Assembly: GCF_007997085.1 (NCBI RefSeq)
Contig: NZ_VORR01000014.1
Location: forward strand, 28,266 to 92,265
DNA: 64,000 nucleotides
From: Polaribacter sp. IC066
GTDB lineage: Bacteria; Bacteroidota; Bacteroidia; Flavobacteriales; Flavobacteriaceae
Direction of reading: 5' to 3'
Shown here: positions 51,717-60,816 of the stretch, piece after piece
Layout: each line of letters begins with the position of its first letter
Numbering within the stretch: the stretch's first letter is position 1
Position numbers and translations under genes: made by a program
Notes under the pieces: generated by a model
The model's input: only the letters and a program-made list of their open reading frames with translations
The model's database searches: none
What the model was told of the DNA's origin: nothing

Positions 51717-53168
51717 ATGAAAATTCTAGACAAATACATCTTAAAGAGTTTTTTAGTACCTTTTATAGCTACTTTTCTAATCGTACTTTTTGTTTTGGTG
51801 ATGCAGGCTTTGTGGCAAGCATTTGAAAACATTGCAGGTAAAGGGATTAGCATTATATTTATACTAAAATTTTTATACTACACTACTTTAATGATTATTC
51901 CGCAAGCACTGCCAATTGGTGTCTTGTTGTCATCAATTATGGCTCTGGGTAATTTGAGTGAAAATTACGAATTTGCGGCTGCCAAATCTGCCGGAATTTC
52001 TCTACAACGTTTGGTAAGACCTATGGGAGTTTTAGCAATTGCTTTAAGTGTGCTTAACTTTTTCTTTCTAAATAATATTTTTCCGTACGCCAATTTAAAA
52101 CAGAAAAACCTGTATTTAAATATCAAAAAGAAAAAACCTGCTATGGCTTTAATTCCGGGTAGCTTTAATGCAGACATTCCTGGATATCAAATTAAATTTG
52201 ATGAAAAATATGGCGAAAACGAGAATCTTTTAAAGAACGTTTTAATCTACGATCTAAAAGGAAATAGAGGCAATCAAAAAGTAATTACCGCAGAGAGAGG
52301 AAAAATTGTTAGTAAAGAAGGCAGTAGATATATGACCTTTATTTTATATGATGGTTACTATTATGAAGAGCATGTAAAATCTGCAAGAACTACGCTTAAA
52401 AGAAAAAAAATGGCGGCTTCTAATGCCACTTTTGACGAATATGAATTTAATATTGATATTGGCGATGCTTTAGACAACGGAACTCTCGACTCTATAAACA
52501 CAAAAGGGAGCCCCATGATGTTTACTTTAGGACATATTAAAGATACCATCCCAAAGCTAAAAAACAAATATGATGAAGTTTTAGAATTAAAAGCTAAAAA
52601 TATATTTATAAGTACGCAAGCAAAAGAATTATACAACTATCCAGATTCGTTAAAAAATAAGAAACTAGATAGCATTCCGATTCATAATTTTGAATTACAA
52701 GAAAAGATTACAATTCTAAATGCCGCAATTACAAAAACAAGCAGAGTGGTAAGTTCTCTTAAAAATAGCAATGCATCTATTAAATGGCATAGAAAAGTAC
52801 TCAACTTTTATGATACAGAGTATTATAACCGAATGGCATTTTCGTTATCCTGTATCATCTTATTCTTTATTGGCGCGCCTTTAGGCTCTATTATTAGAAA
52901 AGGAGGATTCGGGATGCCGATGATTTTAGCCATTGCCGTATATGTAATCTATTTTTTTACCAATACATTTGGTAAAAACCTGGCAGAAGAAAGTTCAATT
53001 ACTGCATTTTTGGGTTCTTGGGTTTCAGCCATTATTATGGTACCTGTTGCTATATTACTAACAAGAAGAGCCACAAAAGATAAAGGAATCTTTAATCTTG
53101 ATTCTTTCTTACAACCGATTATCAATTTATTTAAAAAAATACTACCCAAAAAAAGGGATCAAATATGA
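51717..53168 (+). CDS. LptF/LptG family lipopolysaccharide export permease
   Basis: 483 residues from the ATG at 51717 (MKILDKYILKSFLVPF); the frame can be opened three codons earlier at a TTG, but that would overlap the promoter. YjgP/YjgQ family: N-terminal membrane segments, a periplasmic beta-jellyroll-like middle (about 135-340) and three C-terminal segments. It works with LptB to lift lipopolysaccharide from the inner membrane. Only one such gene is here; a second is expected elsewhere. It overlaps ribB by 4 bases. Confidence 0.92.
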   Translation: MKILDKYILKSFLVPFIATFLIVLFVLVMQALWQAFENIAGKGISIIFILKFLYYTTLMIIPQALPIGVLLSSIMALGNLSENYEFAAAKSAGISLQRLVRPMGVLAIALSVLNFFFLNNIFPYANLKQKNLYLNIKKKKPAMALIPGSFNADIPGYQIKFDEKYGENENLLKNVLIYDLKGNRGNQKVITAERGKIVSKEGSRYMTFILYDGYYYEEHVKSARTTLKRKKMAASNATFDEYEFNIDIGDALDNGTLDSINTKGSPMMFTLGHIKDTIPKLKNKYDEVLELKAKNIFISTQAKELYNYPDSLKNKKLDSIPIHNFELQEKITILNAAITKTSRVVSSLKNSNASIKWHRKVLNFYDTEYYNRMAFSLSCIILFFIGAPLGSIIRKGGFGMPMILAIAVYVIYFFTNTFGKNLAEESSITAFLGSWVSAIIMVPVAILLTRRATKDKGIFNLDSFLQPIINLFKKILPKKRDQI

Positions 53169-54310
53169 CCACAGCAAATCAGCAAAAAAGTACGCAATTA
53201 AATACAATAGAAGAGGCAATTAACGACATTAGAAATGGTAAAATTATTATTGTTGTTGATGATGAAAACCGCGAAAATGAGGGCGATTTTTTAGCGGCTG
53301 CAGAAAAAACAACTCCAGAAATGATCAACTTTATGGCAACGCATGGTCGTGGTTTAATTTGCGCACCCTTAACAGAAAAACGTTGTAAAGAATTAGAGTT
53401 GGGCATGATGGTAGCGAACAACACAGACCCCATGGAAACTGGATTTACAGTCTCTGTAGATTTACGTGGAAAAGGAGTAACTACGGGTATTTCTGCTTCA
53501 GATAGAGCGTTAACCATACAAGCTTTAATTAATGAGGATACAAAGCCTTTTGAGCTGGCAAGACCTGGCCATATTTTTCCTTTAAAGGCAAAAGAAGGCG
53601 GTGTTTTACGAAGAACAGGGCATACAGAAGCGGCTATCGATTTTGCACGTTTGGCGGGTTTACAACCTGCAGGCGTTATTGTTGAGATTATGAACGAAGA
53701 CGGTACCATGGCTCGTTTACCTCAACTATTAAAAGTGGCTGAAAAGTTTGATATTAAAATTGTTTCCATAGAAGATTTGGTTGCGTATAGAATGGAACAT
53801 GATTCTTTAATTGAAAAGAAAGAAGATTTTGAAATTGAAACTCGTTTTGGTAGTTTTAGGTTAAGAGCTTACCAACAAACTACTAATGATCAAGTTCATA
53901 TTGCGCTAACAAAAGGTTCTTGGACGCACGAAGAAAGCGTTTTAACACGAATAAATTCGACCTTGGTAAACAATGATATTTTAGGAACCCTAACAAATAA
54001 TGCCGACAAAAAACTTGATCAAATGTTTCGGGTTATCAATGAGGAAGGAAAAGGGGCTATTTTGTTTATCAACCAGCAATATCAATCTAAAAATTTATTG
54101 AGTAGATTGTCTTTGTTGAAAGAAAATCAGAAAAAAGGTGAATTAAAAGCGCCTGCAATGAGCATGGACCAAAGAGATTTCGGAATTGGTGCACAAATTT
54201 TACATGATTTAAACATCAGTAAATTAAAATTAGTAACCAATACACAACAAACTAAAAGAGTTGGTATGATTGGGTATGGTCTAGAAATTGTAGATTATGT
54301 TACGTATTAG
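53165..54310 (+). CDS. ribB: 3,4-dihydroxy-2-butanone-4-phosphate synthase with a degenerate GTP cyclohydrolase II domain
   Basis: 381 residues. The N-terminal RibB domain (1-210) is intact: DDENRENEGDFLAAAE, THGRGLICAPLT, and RRTGHTEAAIDFARLAGL. It makes the four-carbon unit of riboflavin from ribulose 5-phosphate. The C-terminal domain has the length and some strands of GTP cyclohydrolase II (RDFGIGAQILHDLNISKLKLVTN), but the zinc-binding cysteine segment is replaced by TRINSTLVNNDILGTLTNNA and the last 170 residues contain no cysteine. That half is almost surely not a cyclohydrolase, so a separate RibA is expected elsewhere. Overlaps lptF (ATGA). Confidence 0.9.
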   Translation: MTTANQQKSTQLNTIEEAINDIRNGKIIIVVDDENRENEGDFLAAAEKTTPEMINFMATHGRGLICAPLTEKRCKELELGMMVANNTDPMETGFTVSVDLRGKGVTTGISASDRALTIQALINEDTKPFELARPGHIFPLKAKEGGVLRRTGHTEAAIDFARLAGLQPAGVIVEIMNEDGTMARLPQLLKVAEKFDIKIVSIEDLVAYRMEHDSLIEKKEDFEIETRFGSFRLRAYQQTTNDQVHIALTKGSWTHEESVLTRINSTLVNNDILGTLTNNADKKLDQMFRVINEEGKGAILFINQQYQSKNLLSRLSLLKENQKKGELKAPAMSMDQRDFGIGAQILHDLNISKLKLVTNTQQTKRVGMIGYGLEIVDYVTY

Positions 54311-54710
54311 TCGTTAAACACTAATCTTACAAAATATTACATAGAAATTCATTGATTTTTATTCTTTGCGAAAAAACTTTGTGAACTTTGTGTGTCTTTT
54401 TACACAAAGTTTTGCAGAGTTTTTCTTTGTGTTTTTTTTAAAAGTTTTGTCAATATTACGTTTTAGTTTTACACAGAGAAAAGCACAGAGATTCACAGAG
54501 GTTCACATAGTTTTTATGTTACTTCTTTTCTGAAAAAATTTATACTTTATTTTGGTTTACACCGAGATTCGCAGAGAAAAGCAGAGAGATTCACGGAGCT
54601 TTATTGGGGTTATTTCGAGGAAAATTTCTGAACTTTGTGCTTCACTTTATCCTAAAGGTTTGCAAAGTATTTTTTAAAAAACATTTTCCTTCACTTAATA
54701 GAGAGCTAAA
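54311..54710. repeat. Intergenic cluster of cacagag-type repeats
   Basis: The 400-base gap between ribB and the peptidase E gene is filled with variants of one word set: tttgtgaactttgtgtg and acacaaagttttgcagag (54377-54420), ttacacagagaaaagcacagagattcacagagg (in pieces, about 54470-54505), accgagattcgcagagaaaagcagag (about 54560-54590), gaactttgtgctt (54630). The parts occur in both orientations. No coding frame. Confidence 0.65.
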
Positions 54711-55415
54711 TCAATGAAAATTTAAAAACTCATTAGAATTTAACTCAACAGGCACTTTGTTTTGTCGAAATAAACGAGCAGTAAATTCGCCTTTCAAGGT
54801 AATTGTATCTCCTAAAACGTTTAACCAACTTCCTTCTCGCAACCCTAAAACATCAATAGTATTAAAAACATGAAACTCTTTAATTCTTGTTTCTCTGGTT
54901 TCACCTTTATGTTTAGAACCAAGTAAAGGATCTAAATAATGCGCGTTTATATTAAAAGGAATACAGCCTAACGTTGTAAAACTCGGCGGATACACAATTG
55001 GCATATCATTGGTGTTCATCATATTAACACCACAAATATTGCTACCTGCACTGGTCCCTAAATAAGGCGTTCCGTTTTCTAAAACTTTTTTTAAGGTAGA
55101 TAAAATATCGTTTGCGTATAACTGATTCACCAATTCAAAAGTGTTTCCTCCTCCTGTAAAAATAGCTTCGGCACTTTTTAAAGCTTCTTTTGGGTTTTTA
55201 AATTGATGAATTCCTTGAACATCAATCTGAATTGTAGCAAATGCTTTTTTTACAATTTGTGTGTATTCGTCATAAGAAATTCCGCCAGGTCTTGCATACG
55301 GAATAAAGAGAACCGTTTTTACATCCGCAAAAAAAACTTCTAATGTTGGTAATAAATATTCTAAATATCCACTCCCATAAATAGTTGATGTACTCGCAAT
55401 CACCATTTTTTTCAT
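54711..55415 (-). CDS. pepE: Dipeptidase E (S51 peptidase)
   Basis: 234 residues from the ATG at 55415 (MKKMVIASTSTIYGSGYLEY). The six-codon longer frame adds only MIYFCC and is not conserved in the family. Class I amidotransferase-like fold: the nucleophile serine is in YLGTSAGSNICGVN, preceded by FTGGGNTFELVNQL, and NDMPIVYPPSFTTLG follows. It cleaves dipeptides with N-terminal aspartate. Isolated gene, flanked by repeats. Confidence 0.93.
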   Translation of the reverse strand: MKKMVIASTSTIYGSGYLEYLLPTLEVFFADVKTVLFIPYARPGGISYDEYTQIVKKAFATIQIDVQGIHQFKNPKEALKSAEAIFTGGGNTFELVNQLYANDILSTLKKVLENGTPYLGTSAGSNICGVNMMNTNDMPIVYPPSFTTLGCIPFNINAHYLDPLLGSKHKGETRETRIKEFHVFNTIDVLGLREGSWLNVLGDTITLKGEFTARLFRQNKVPVELNSNEFLNFH

Positions 55416-55551
55416 ACAACAAAAATAAATCATTTTTTTGGAATCTGATTTCTTAAAATCTGCATAAAATTTACAATACTCATATCGTTTAACAAAAGTT
55501 TACGATTCTATTAATAGAATTTTAAGAGTTCTACCTCTTTTCTTTGCTACT

Positions 55552-56325
55552 ATGAAAAACCATCTACTACTCTTTGCTGTTTTTTTCTCAATGATTGCAG
55601 CGGGTCAAGAAAAGAGAAAAACAATTTCGGGATACGTGTTTATTCATAAATCTGTTGTTTCTGATGTGCATATTGTAAACAAAACCGCGAAACAAGGAAC
55701 TATTACGAATGATCTTGGGTTTTTCGAAATCCCAGTTTTTAGTGGCGATACATTAGCCTTCTCTCATTTAAATTTAGAGATACAAGAAATCACCGTTACT
55801 CAAAAAATGGTATCCGACACTACAATTGAAATAGATCTTGAAGAAAGAACATACGCCTTAGATGAAATAACCCTCGAAAAACCTAGAAGTATTTTCTACA
55901 TAGATCCAGAAATTATGCCACCACCAACTGTAAATGCAACCACATTAAACTTGCCTTATGCAAATACTAAAGCCAAAAAAGACTACGCTATTTTCAAAAT
56001 AAAATCAGGTGGTGTTGTGGATCTAGATAATTTAATCAACGCTTTAAACGGCACTCATAAACGTAGAAAAGAATTACAAAAATTTACTTTAGAAGATACC
56101 GCACTCTCTAAAATTAGAAAACAATATACCGATGATTTTTTCATCACAGATTTGCACATCAAACAAGAAAACATCCATCAATTTTTAAATTATTGTCATA
56201 AAAGAAATATCATTTACCACTTTAATAAAAATGAACATTTACAACTAACGAGAATTTTAATGACCCAAAGCAAAACATTTCTTCAAAAAGACACCATAAA
56301 AATTAGTGTCCTGAATAAAAATTAA
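55552..56325 (+). CDS. Secreted CarbopepD-domain protein
   Basis: 257 residues; signal peptide MKNHLLLFAVFFSMIAAGQ, then a carboxypeptidase-regulatory-like beta-sandwich (KTISGYVFIHKSVVSDVHIVNKTAKQGTITNDLGFFEI, about 22-60), then a less conserved region and a charged C-terminus. Distantly similar in plan to the two following genes. Such domains often form surface or outer-membrane modules in Bacteroidetes. Function unknown. Confidence 0.8.
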   Translation: MKNHLLLFAVFFSMIAAGQEKRKTISGYVFIHKSVVSDVHIVNKTAKQGTITNDLGFFEIPVFSGDTLAFSHLNLEIQEITVTQKMVSDTTIEIDLEERTYALDEITLEKPRSIFYIDPEIMPPPTVNATTLNLPYANTKAKKDYAIFKIKSGGVVDLDNLINALNGTHKRRKELQKFTLEDTALSKIRKQYTDDFFITDLHIKQENIHQFLNYCHKRNIIYHFNKNEHLQLTRILMTQSKTFLQKDTIKISVLNKN

Positions 56326-56404
56326 TGTTTTTAACATAAATTTAGAATCCATTTATTAACTTGCTTGTAGAAAAAAACGAAATTTGTTCCAACCAACTAA
56401 AACT

Positions 56405-57211
56405 ATGCTAAAGAAATTACTGCTATGCGCATTGTTATGTGCGCTGTCTATGTCTCTTTTTTCTCAAGAAAAAAGAAAATTAATTACAGGTAAAGTATTA
56501 GATTCTACGGGTATTATTAAAAATGCCAACATCATCAACTTTAAAACAAAGCAAGGAACTTTTTCTAGTGAGCAAGGTTTATTTAGAATCTTTGTCTCTA
56601 GAGGCGATTCTTTAAGTGTTTCTTCTGTGCAACATACGCCAAAAATAATAGTAATTACCGAACGTATTTTAGATCAAAAAGACCTTAACGTACTCTTAAA
56701 AGCCGCAACCTATACGTTAACAGAATTTGAGTTAAAAAGACATAATTTAATGGGTAGATTAGGCATTGATAGCAAAGATGTACCCAAAAATGTGCAAGAT
56801 TCTTTGTTAAGAAATGTAATGGATTTTTCTAATGTAGATTTTATTCAAAAAGATTTTGAGATTGATGCTATTGATGAAGCCAGACCACCAATTGTAAACA
56901 CAATGGCTGGTGCCATAGGAATGATTGGCGCTGGCGCTGCAATAGTGATGCCGTTTCGAGGTTCTGCAAAACTATGGGCTTTAAGGAAAGATTTAGCACA
57001 AAAAAAAGCATTTCCCTATAAAATTTTATCAGAATTAGGAGAAAAATTTTTCTTTGATGAACTAAAAATTCCTGTTGATAGGTATTTCCATTTTTTAGAA
57101 TATTGCAATTCTTTAAATATTGAAACCTTGCATAAAGAAGGCAAACTTTTAGAGCTAATTAAAATTTTAAGAACTGAAAGTCTCTCTTACCATAAAATTA
57201 TAAAAGATTGA
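56405..57211 (+). CDS. Secreted CarbopepD-domain protein, tandem copy 1
   Basis: 268 residues from the ATG at 56405 (MLKKLLLCALLCALSMSLFSQ, a good signal peptide); the longer TTG frame adds seven residues before it. CarbopepD-like domain at about 22-95 (LITGKVLDSTGIIKNANIIN), then a variable linker with Gly/Ala-rich AGAIGMIGAGAAIVMP, then a helical C-terminus. Residues 21-90 are almost identical to copy 2, and the C-terminal 60 nearly so, while the signal peptide and middle differ. Role unknown. Confidence 0.82.
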   Translation: MLKKLLLCALLCALSMSLFSQEKRKLITGKVLDSTGIIKNANIINFKTKQGTFSSEQGLFRIFVSRGDSLSVSSVQHTPKIIVITERILDQKDLNVLLKAATYTLTEFELKRHNLMGRLGIDSKDVPKNVQDSLLRNVMDFSNVDFIQKDFEIDAIDEARPPIVNTMAGAIGMIGAGAAIVMPFRGSAKLWALRKDLAQKKAFPYKILSELGEKFFFDELKIPVDRYFHFLEYCNSLNIETLHKEGKLLELIKILRTESLSYHKIIKD

Positions 57212-58014
57212 AAAAAGTACTCTTTGCTATATTTATAATTTCTCTATCCAACGCTCTCTTGTCTCAAGAGAAAAGAAAATTAATTACAGGTAAAGTGCTA
57301 GATTCTACTGGCATTATTAAAAACGCCAATATTATCAATTTTAAAACAAAACAAGGAACTTTTTCTAGTGAGCAAGGTTTATTTAGAATCTTTGTCTCTA
57401 AAGGCGATTCTTTGAGTGTTTCTTCTGTGCAACATACGCCAAAAATAATAGTAATTACCGAGCGTATTTTAAATCAAAAAAAACTTACCATACTCTTAAA
57501 ATCTGCAACCTATACATTATCGGAGTTTGAATTAAAAAGACATAATCTAATGGGCAGACTAGATATTGATAGTAAAGATGTACCAAGAGATGTGCAAGAT
57601 TCCTTGTTAAGAAATATAATGGATTTTTCTAATGTTGATTTTAGCCAAAAAGATTATAAAATTGATGCGATTGAATTAGCCAGACCTCCAATTGTAAATA
57701 CTATGTCCGGTGCCATGGGAATGTCTAGCGGTGGAGCTAGTACAGGAAGTACTTCTAAAGATTCTGAACGTTTATGGGCTTTAAGAAAAGATTTAGCACA
57801 AAAAAAAGCGTTTCCCTATAAAATTTTATCAGAATTAGGAGAAAAATTTTTCTTTGATGAACTAAAAATTCCTCTTGATAGATATTTTCATTTTTTAGAA
57901 TATTGCAATTCTTTAAATATTGAAACTTTGCATAAAGAAGGTAAGTTTTTAAACGTAATTAAAATTTTAAGAGATGAAAGCGTTCCATACCTCGAAATCA
58001 TAAAAAAAGAGTAA
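57208..58014 (+). CDS. Secreted CarbopepD-domain protein, tandem copy 2
   Basis: 268 residues, TTG start overlapping the stop of copy 1 (TTGA), signal peptide KKVLFAIFIISLSNALLSQ. It is a duplicate of the preceding gene at an offset of about 800 bases. The middle (residues about 165-190) has SSGGASTGSTSKDSERL where copy 1 has a hydrophobic Gly/Ala stretch. Overlapping ends and shared orientation make an operon with the next genes likely. Confidence 0.82.
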   Translation: MKKVLFAIFIISLSNALLSQEKRKLITGKVLDSTGIIKNANIINFKTKQGTFSSEQGLFRIFVSKGDSLSVSSVQHTPKIIVITERILNQKKLTILLKSATYTLSEFELKRHNLMGRLDIDSKDVPRDVQDSLLRNIMDFSNVDFSQKDYKIDAIELARPPIVNTMSGAMGMSSGGASTGSTSKDSERLWALRKDLAQKKAFPYKILSELGEKFFFDELKIPLDRYFHFLEYCNSLNIETLHKEGKFLNVIKILRDESVPYLEIIKKE

Positions 58015-58043
58015 TTTGGCGCTATATTTTACCCTAACAAAAA

Positions 58044-58544
58044 ATGACATTTAAAAGAAGATTCTTACTACTTTTTATTATTCCTGCTTTATCCTTAACT
58101 ACGCACAAATATTATTTAAGTTTAACACAAATAAATTTTAAGAGCGAAGCAAATTCCATTCAAATAATTATTAATGTTTTTATGGATGACATAGAAACTG
58201 CCTTAAATAAAGATTATGAAATAAATTTACAGCTAGATACCAAAAAGGAATTAGAACATAACGATGTTTATTTTAAAAAATACCTTCAACAAAAATTAGA
58301 TTTTAAAGTAGACGGCATTCACAAAAACTTTAATTATATTGGCAAAGAATACGATGGAGACCTGGTCTATTTTTATCTAGAAATAGAAAACATTAACCAA
58401 GTAAATACACTAGACATTAAAAACAATATCCTTACAAATCATTTTTCAGGACAGCAGAATTTAGTGAAATGTAAAGTTGGTAAAAAGCACAAAAGTGTTT
58501 TGTTAACCAAAAATGAAAATTCTGCAAAACTGACCTATAAATAA
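58044..58544 (+). CDS. DUF6702-like protein, adjacent to M1 peptidases
   Basis: 166 residues with a signal-like N-terminus (MTFKRRFLLLFIIPALSLTTHKYYLSLTQINF). The mature part resembles the family labelled DUF6702, small exported proteins commonly found beside M1 peptidases in flavobacteria. The first conserved histidine (THKYYLS) and a late NHFSGQQNLVK are visible. It starts 30 bases after the preceding gene and 27 before the first M1 peptidase. Perhaps a partner or chaperone of the peptidase; unproven. Confidence 0.75.
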   Translation: MTFKRRFLLLFIIPALSLTTHKYYLSLTQINFKSEANSIQIIINVFMDDIETALNKDYEINLQLDTKKELEHNDVYFKKYLQQKLDFKVDGIHKNFNYIGKEYDGDLVYFYLEIENINQVNTLDIKNNILTNHFSGQQNLVKCKVGKKHKSVLLTKNENSAKLTYK

Positions 58545-58571
58545 TCAATAACTATTAAATTTTAAACATTT

Positions 58572-60686
58572 ATGAAAAAAATCGGCCTTTTACTGTTCTC
58601 ACTTGTTTTCGTTGGTAACTCTTTTGCTCAAAAAGCGAAAGAAGGACATACAAATCAAAACAAATTTAGACAGTTAAAACAAGAACTACCAACGCCAACT
58701 TCAGAAAGAACAGCCTCTGGTGCACCTGGTAAAGATTACACGCAGCAAAAAGTTGACTATGTAATGAACATTACTTTAGACGACGATAAAACAAGAATTA
58801 CAGGTTCTGAAATGATTACCTATCATAACAATTCTCCTGACAAACTTACTTATTTATGGCTACAATTAGACCAGAACATGAGAGCTGCAGATTCTAAAAC
58901 TCCAGATATTACAACTGATAAAATTCCTTCAAAATTAACGGAAGAAAAATTTCAAAAAAATTATATAGAAAAGCCTTTCGACGGTGGCTTTAATATTATG
59001 AGTGTGACCAACAAAGATGGTTCTAAATTATCGTATACCATTAATCAAACGATGATGCGTATTAATTTACCAAAACCTATTGCTTCTGGAGACACTTTTG
59101 AATTCGGTATTAAATGGTGGTACAACATAAACAATCATATTACAGATGGCGGACGATCTGGTTATGAGAATTTTCCGAAAGATGGCAACAACAGCTATGT
59201 AATTGCGCAATTTTACCCAAGATTATGTGCTTATGACAATGTAGAAGGTTGGCAAAATGACCAATTCTGGGGACGTAGTGAGTTTGCTTTAGAATTTGGA
59301 GACTTTACAGTAAATATTACAGTTCCAGAAGATCATATGTTGGGTGCAACTGGCGTTTTACAGAACGAGAACGACGTTTTATCAAAAAAAGAAAGAAAAA
59401 GATTAGAAGTAGCGAGAAAAACGTTCGACAATCCTGTAATTATTAGAACACAAGAGGAAGCAGAAGAAATTGAAAAATCTCGAAAAACTGGCACAAAAAC
59501 TTGGAAATTTGTGGCAACAAAGGTAAGAGATTATGCATTTGCAACTTCAAGAAAATTTATTTGGGATGCGATGGCAGTAGATATTAATGGTAAAACGGTT
59601 ATGGCGTATTCTTTATATTCTAAAGAAGCAAATCCTTTATATGGCGATCATTCTACAAGAGCTGTTGCCCAAACTTTAAAAACGTACTCTAAATACACGT
59701 TTGATTATCCGTATCATAAAGCAATTTCTGTAGACGGACAAATGGGAATGGAATATCCGCAGATTTGTTTTAATCCCGGAAGACCAGATGCAGACGGAAC
59801 GTATTCTGATAAAGTGAAATATACCATGATAAAAGTTACAATTCATGAAGTTGGTCATAACTTTTTTCCGATGATTGTAAATTCTGATGAAAGACAGTGG
59901 ACTTGGATGGACGAAGGCTTAAATTCTTACGTAGAAATGTTAGCGGAGTTAGCGTATGATAAAGACTTCCCGATTACCAGAGGATATCCTAAAAATATCG
60001 TAAAATATATGGCAGGAGATCAATCTAAAATAGCACCCATTATGTCTAAAGGAGATCATGTTTACGGATTTGGAAACAATGCCTACGGAAAACCCGCAAC
60101 CGCTTTATGGATTTTAAGAGAAACCATTATGGGTAAAGAATTATTTGACCACGCATTTAGAACCTATTCTCAAAGATGGATGTTTAAACGTCCATCTCCA
60201 GCAGATTTTTTTAGAACCATGGAAGATGCTTCTGGTATTGATTTAGATTGGTTCTGGAGAGGATGGTTTTACACCACAGATGTTACAGATATTGGTATTA
60301 AAAATGTAAAAAAATATCAAACAAGTACTACTGATGGTTCTGTTGAATTTGTAGAAGATGCTTCTGAAGGTTTAGCTTTTGCAAAGAAAAATGAAAACTC
60401 TAAATATCATTATGAAATTACCTACAATAAGCCAGGTGGTTTAGTAATGCCAATTATTGTTGAGTTTACCTACAAAGACGGTTCTAAAGAAAGAAAAACG
60501 TACCCTGCTCAAATTTGGCGATACAACGATAAAGAAATTACCAAGGTGTTTTCTTCATCTAAAGAAGTAGAAAGTATCATGGTCGATCCAGATTTAGAAA
60601 CGGCCGATGTAGATACTTCAAATAATAGTTTTCCTAAACAGAAAGCAAACCAATTTGATAAATTTAAAGAAAAAGTAAAAGGATAA
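58572..60686 (+). CDS. Secreted M1 family metallopeptidase, paralogue 1
   Basis: 704 residues with a signal peptide (MKKIGLLLFSLVFVGNSFAQ). A bowl-shaped beta domain is followed by the gluzincin site: HEVGH at 425-429 with the third ligand E448 (DEGLN), and the exopeptidase loop GMEYP replacing GAMEN. This family cleaves N-terminal residues of peptides. It shares long stretches with the gene at 60817, including KEGHTNQNKFRQLK at the N-terminus. A strong terminator follows. Confidence 0.9.
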   Translation: MKKIGLLLFSLVFVGNSFAQKAKEGHTNQNKFRQLKQELPTPTSERTASGAPGKDYTQQKVDYVMNITLDDDKTRITGSEMITYHNNSPDKLTYLWLQLDQNMRAADSKTPDITTDKIPSKLTEEKFQKNYIEKPFDGGFNIMSVTNKDGSKLSYTINQTMMRINLPKPIASGDTFEFGIKWWYNINNHITDGGRSGYENFPKDGNNSYVIAQFYPRLCAYDNVEGWQNDQFWGRSEFALEFGDFTVNITVPEDHMLGATGVLQNENDVLSKKERKRLEVARKTFDNPVIIRTQEEAEEIEKSRKTGTKTWKFVATKVRDYAFATSRKFIWDAMAVDINGKTVMAYSLYSKEANPLYGDHSTRAVAQTLKTYSKYTFDYPYHKAISVDGQMGMEYPQICFNPGRPDADGTYSDKVKYTMIKVTIHEVGHNFFPMIVNSDERQWTWMDEGLNSYVEMLAELAYDKDFPITRGYPKNIVKYMAGDQSKIAPIMSKGDHVYGFGNNAYGKPATALWILRETIMGKELFDHAFRTYSQRWMFKRPSPADFFRTMEDASGIDLDWFWRGWFYTTDVTDIGIKNVKKYQTSTTDGSVEFVEDASEGLAFAKKNENSKYHYEITYNKPGGLVMPIIVEFTYKDGSKERKTYPAQIWRYNDKEITKVFSSSKEVESIMVDPDLETADVDTSNNSFPKQKANQFDKFKEKVKG

Positions 60687-60708
60687 ATTCATCTGAATTT
60701 TTTTTTTA

Positions 60709-60750
60709 AAAAAGAAAGGCAATATGGTTTCATATTGCCTTTCTTTTTTA
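60709..60750 (+). terminator. Intrinsic terminator after the first M1 peptidase
   Basis: aaagaaaggcaatatg-gttt-catattgcctttcttt (60710-60745), then TTT. A 16-bp perfect stem with a 4-base loop; it should end the operon that begins upstream, and A-rich flanks make it usable in reverse too. Confidence 0.9.
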
Positions 60751-60816
60751 TGATAAAAGTTTGTTAAAACATCTCTCTTCTTTAGAGTCTATACTTACTA
60801 ATTATTATTTTCGTCG

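Noticed and set aside
54357..54640. CRISPR array
   Set aside because: Repeat units are short, degenerate and in both orientations, without constant-length spacers or cas genes.
55416..55433. Six-codon extension of peptidase E
   Set aside because: The conserved family N-terminus begins at the next ATG (55415).
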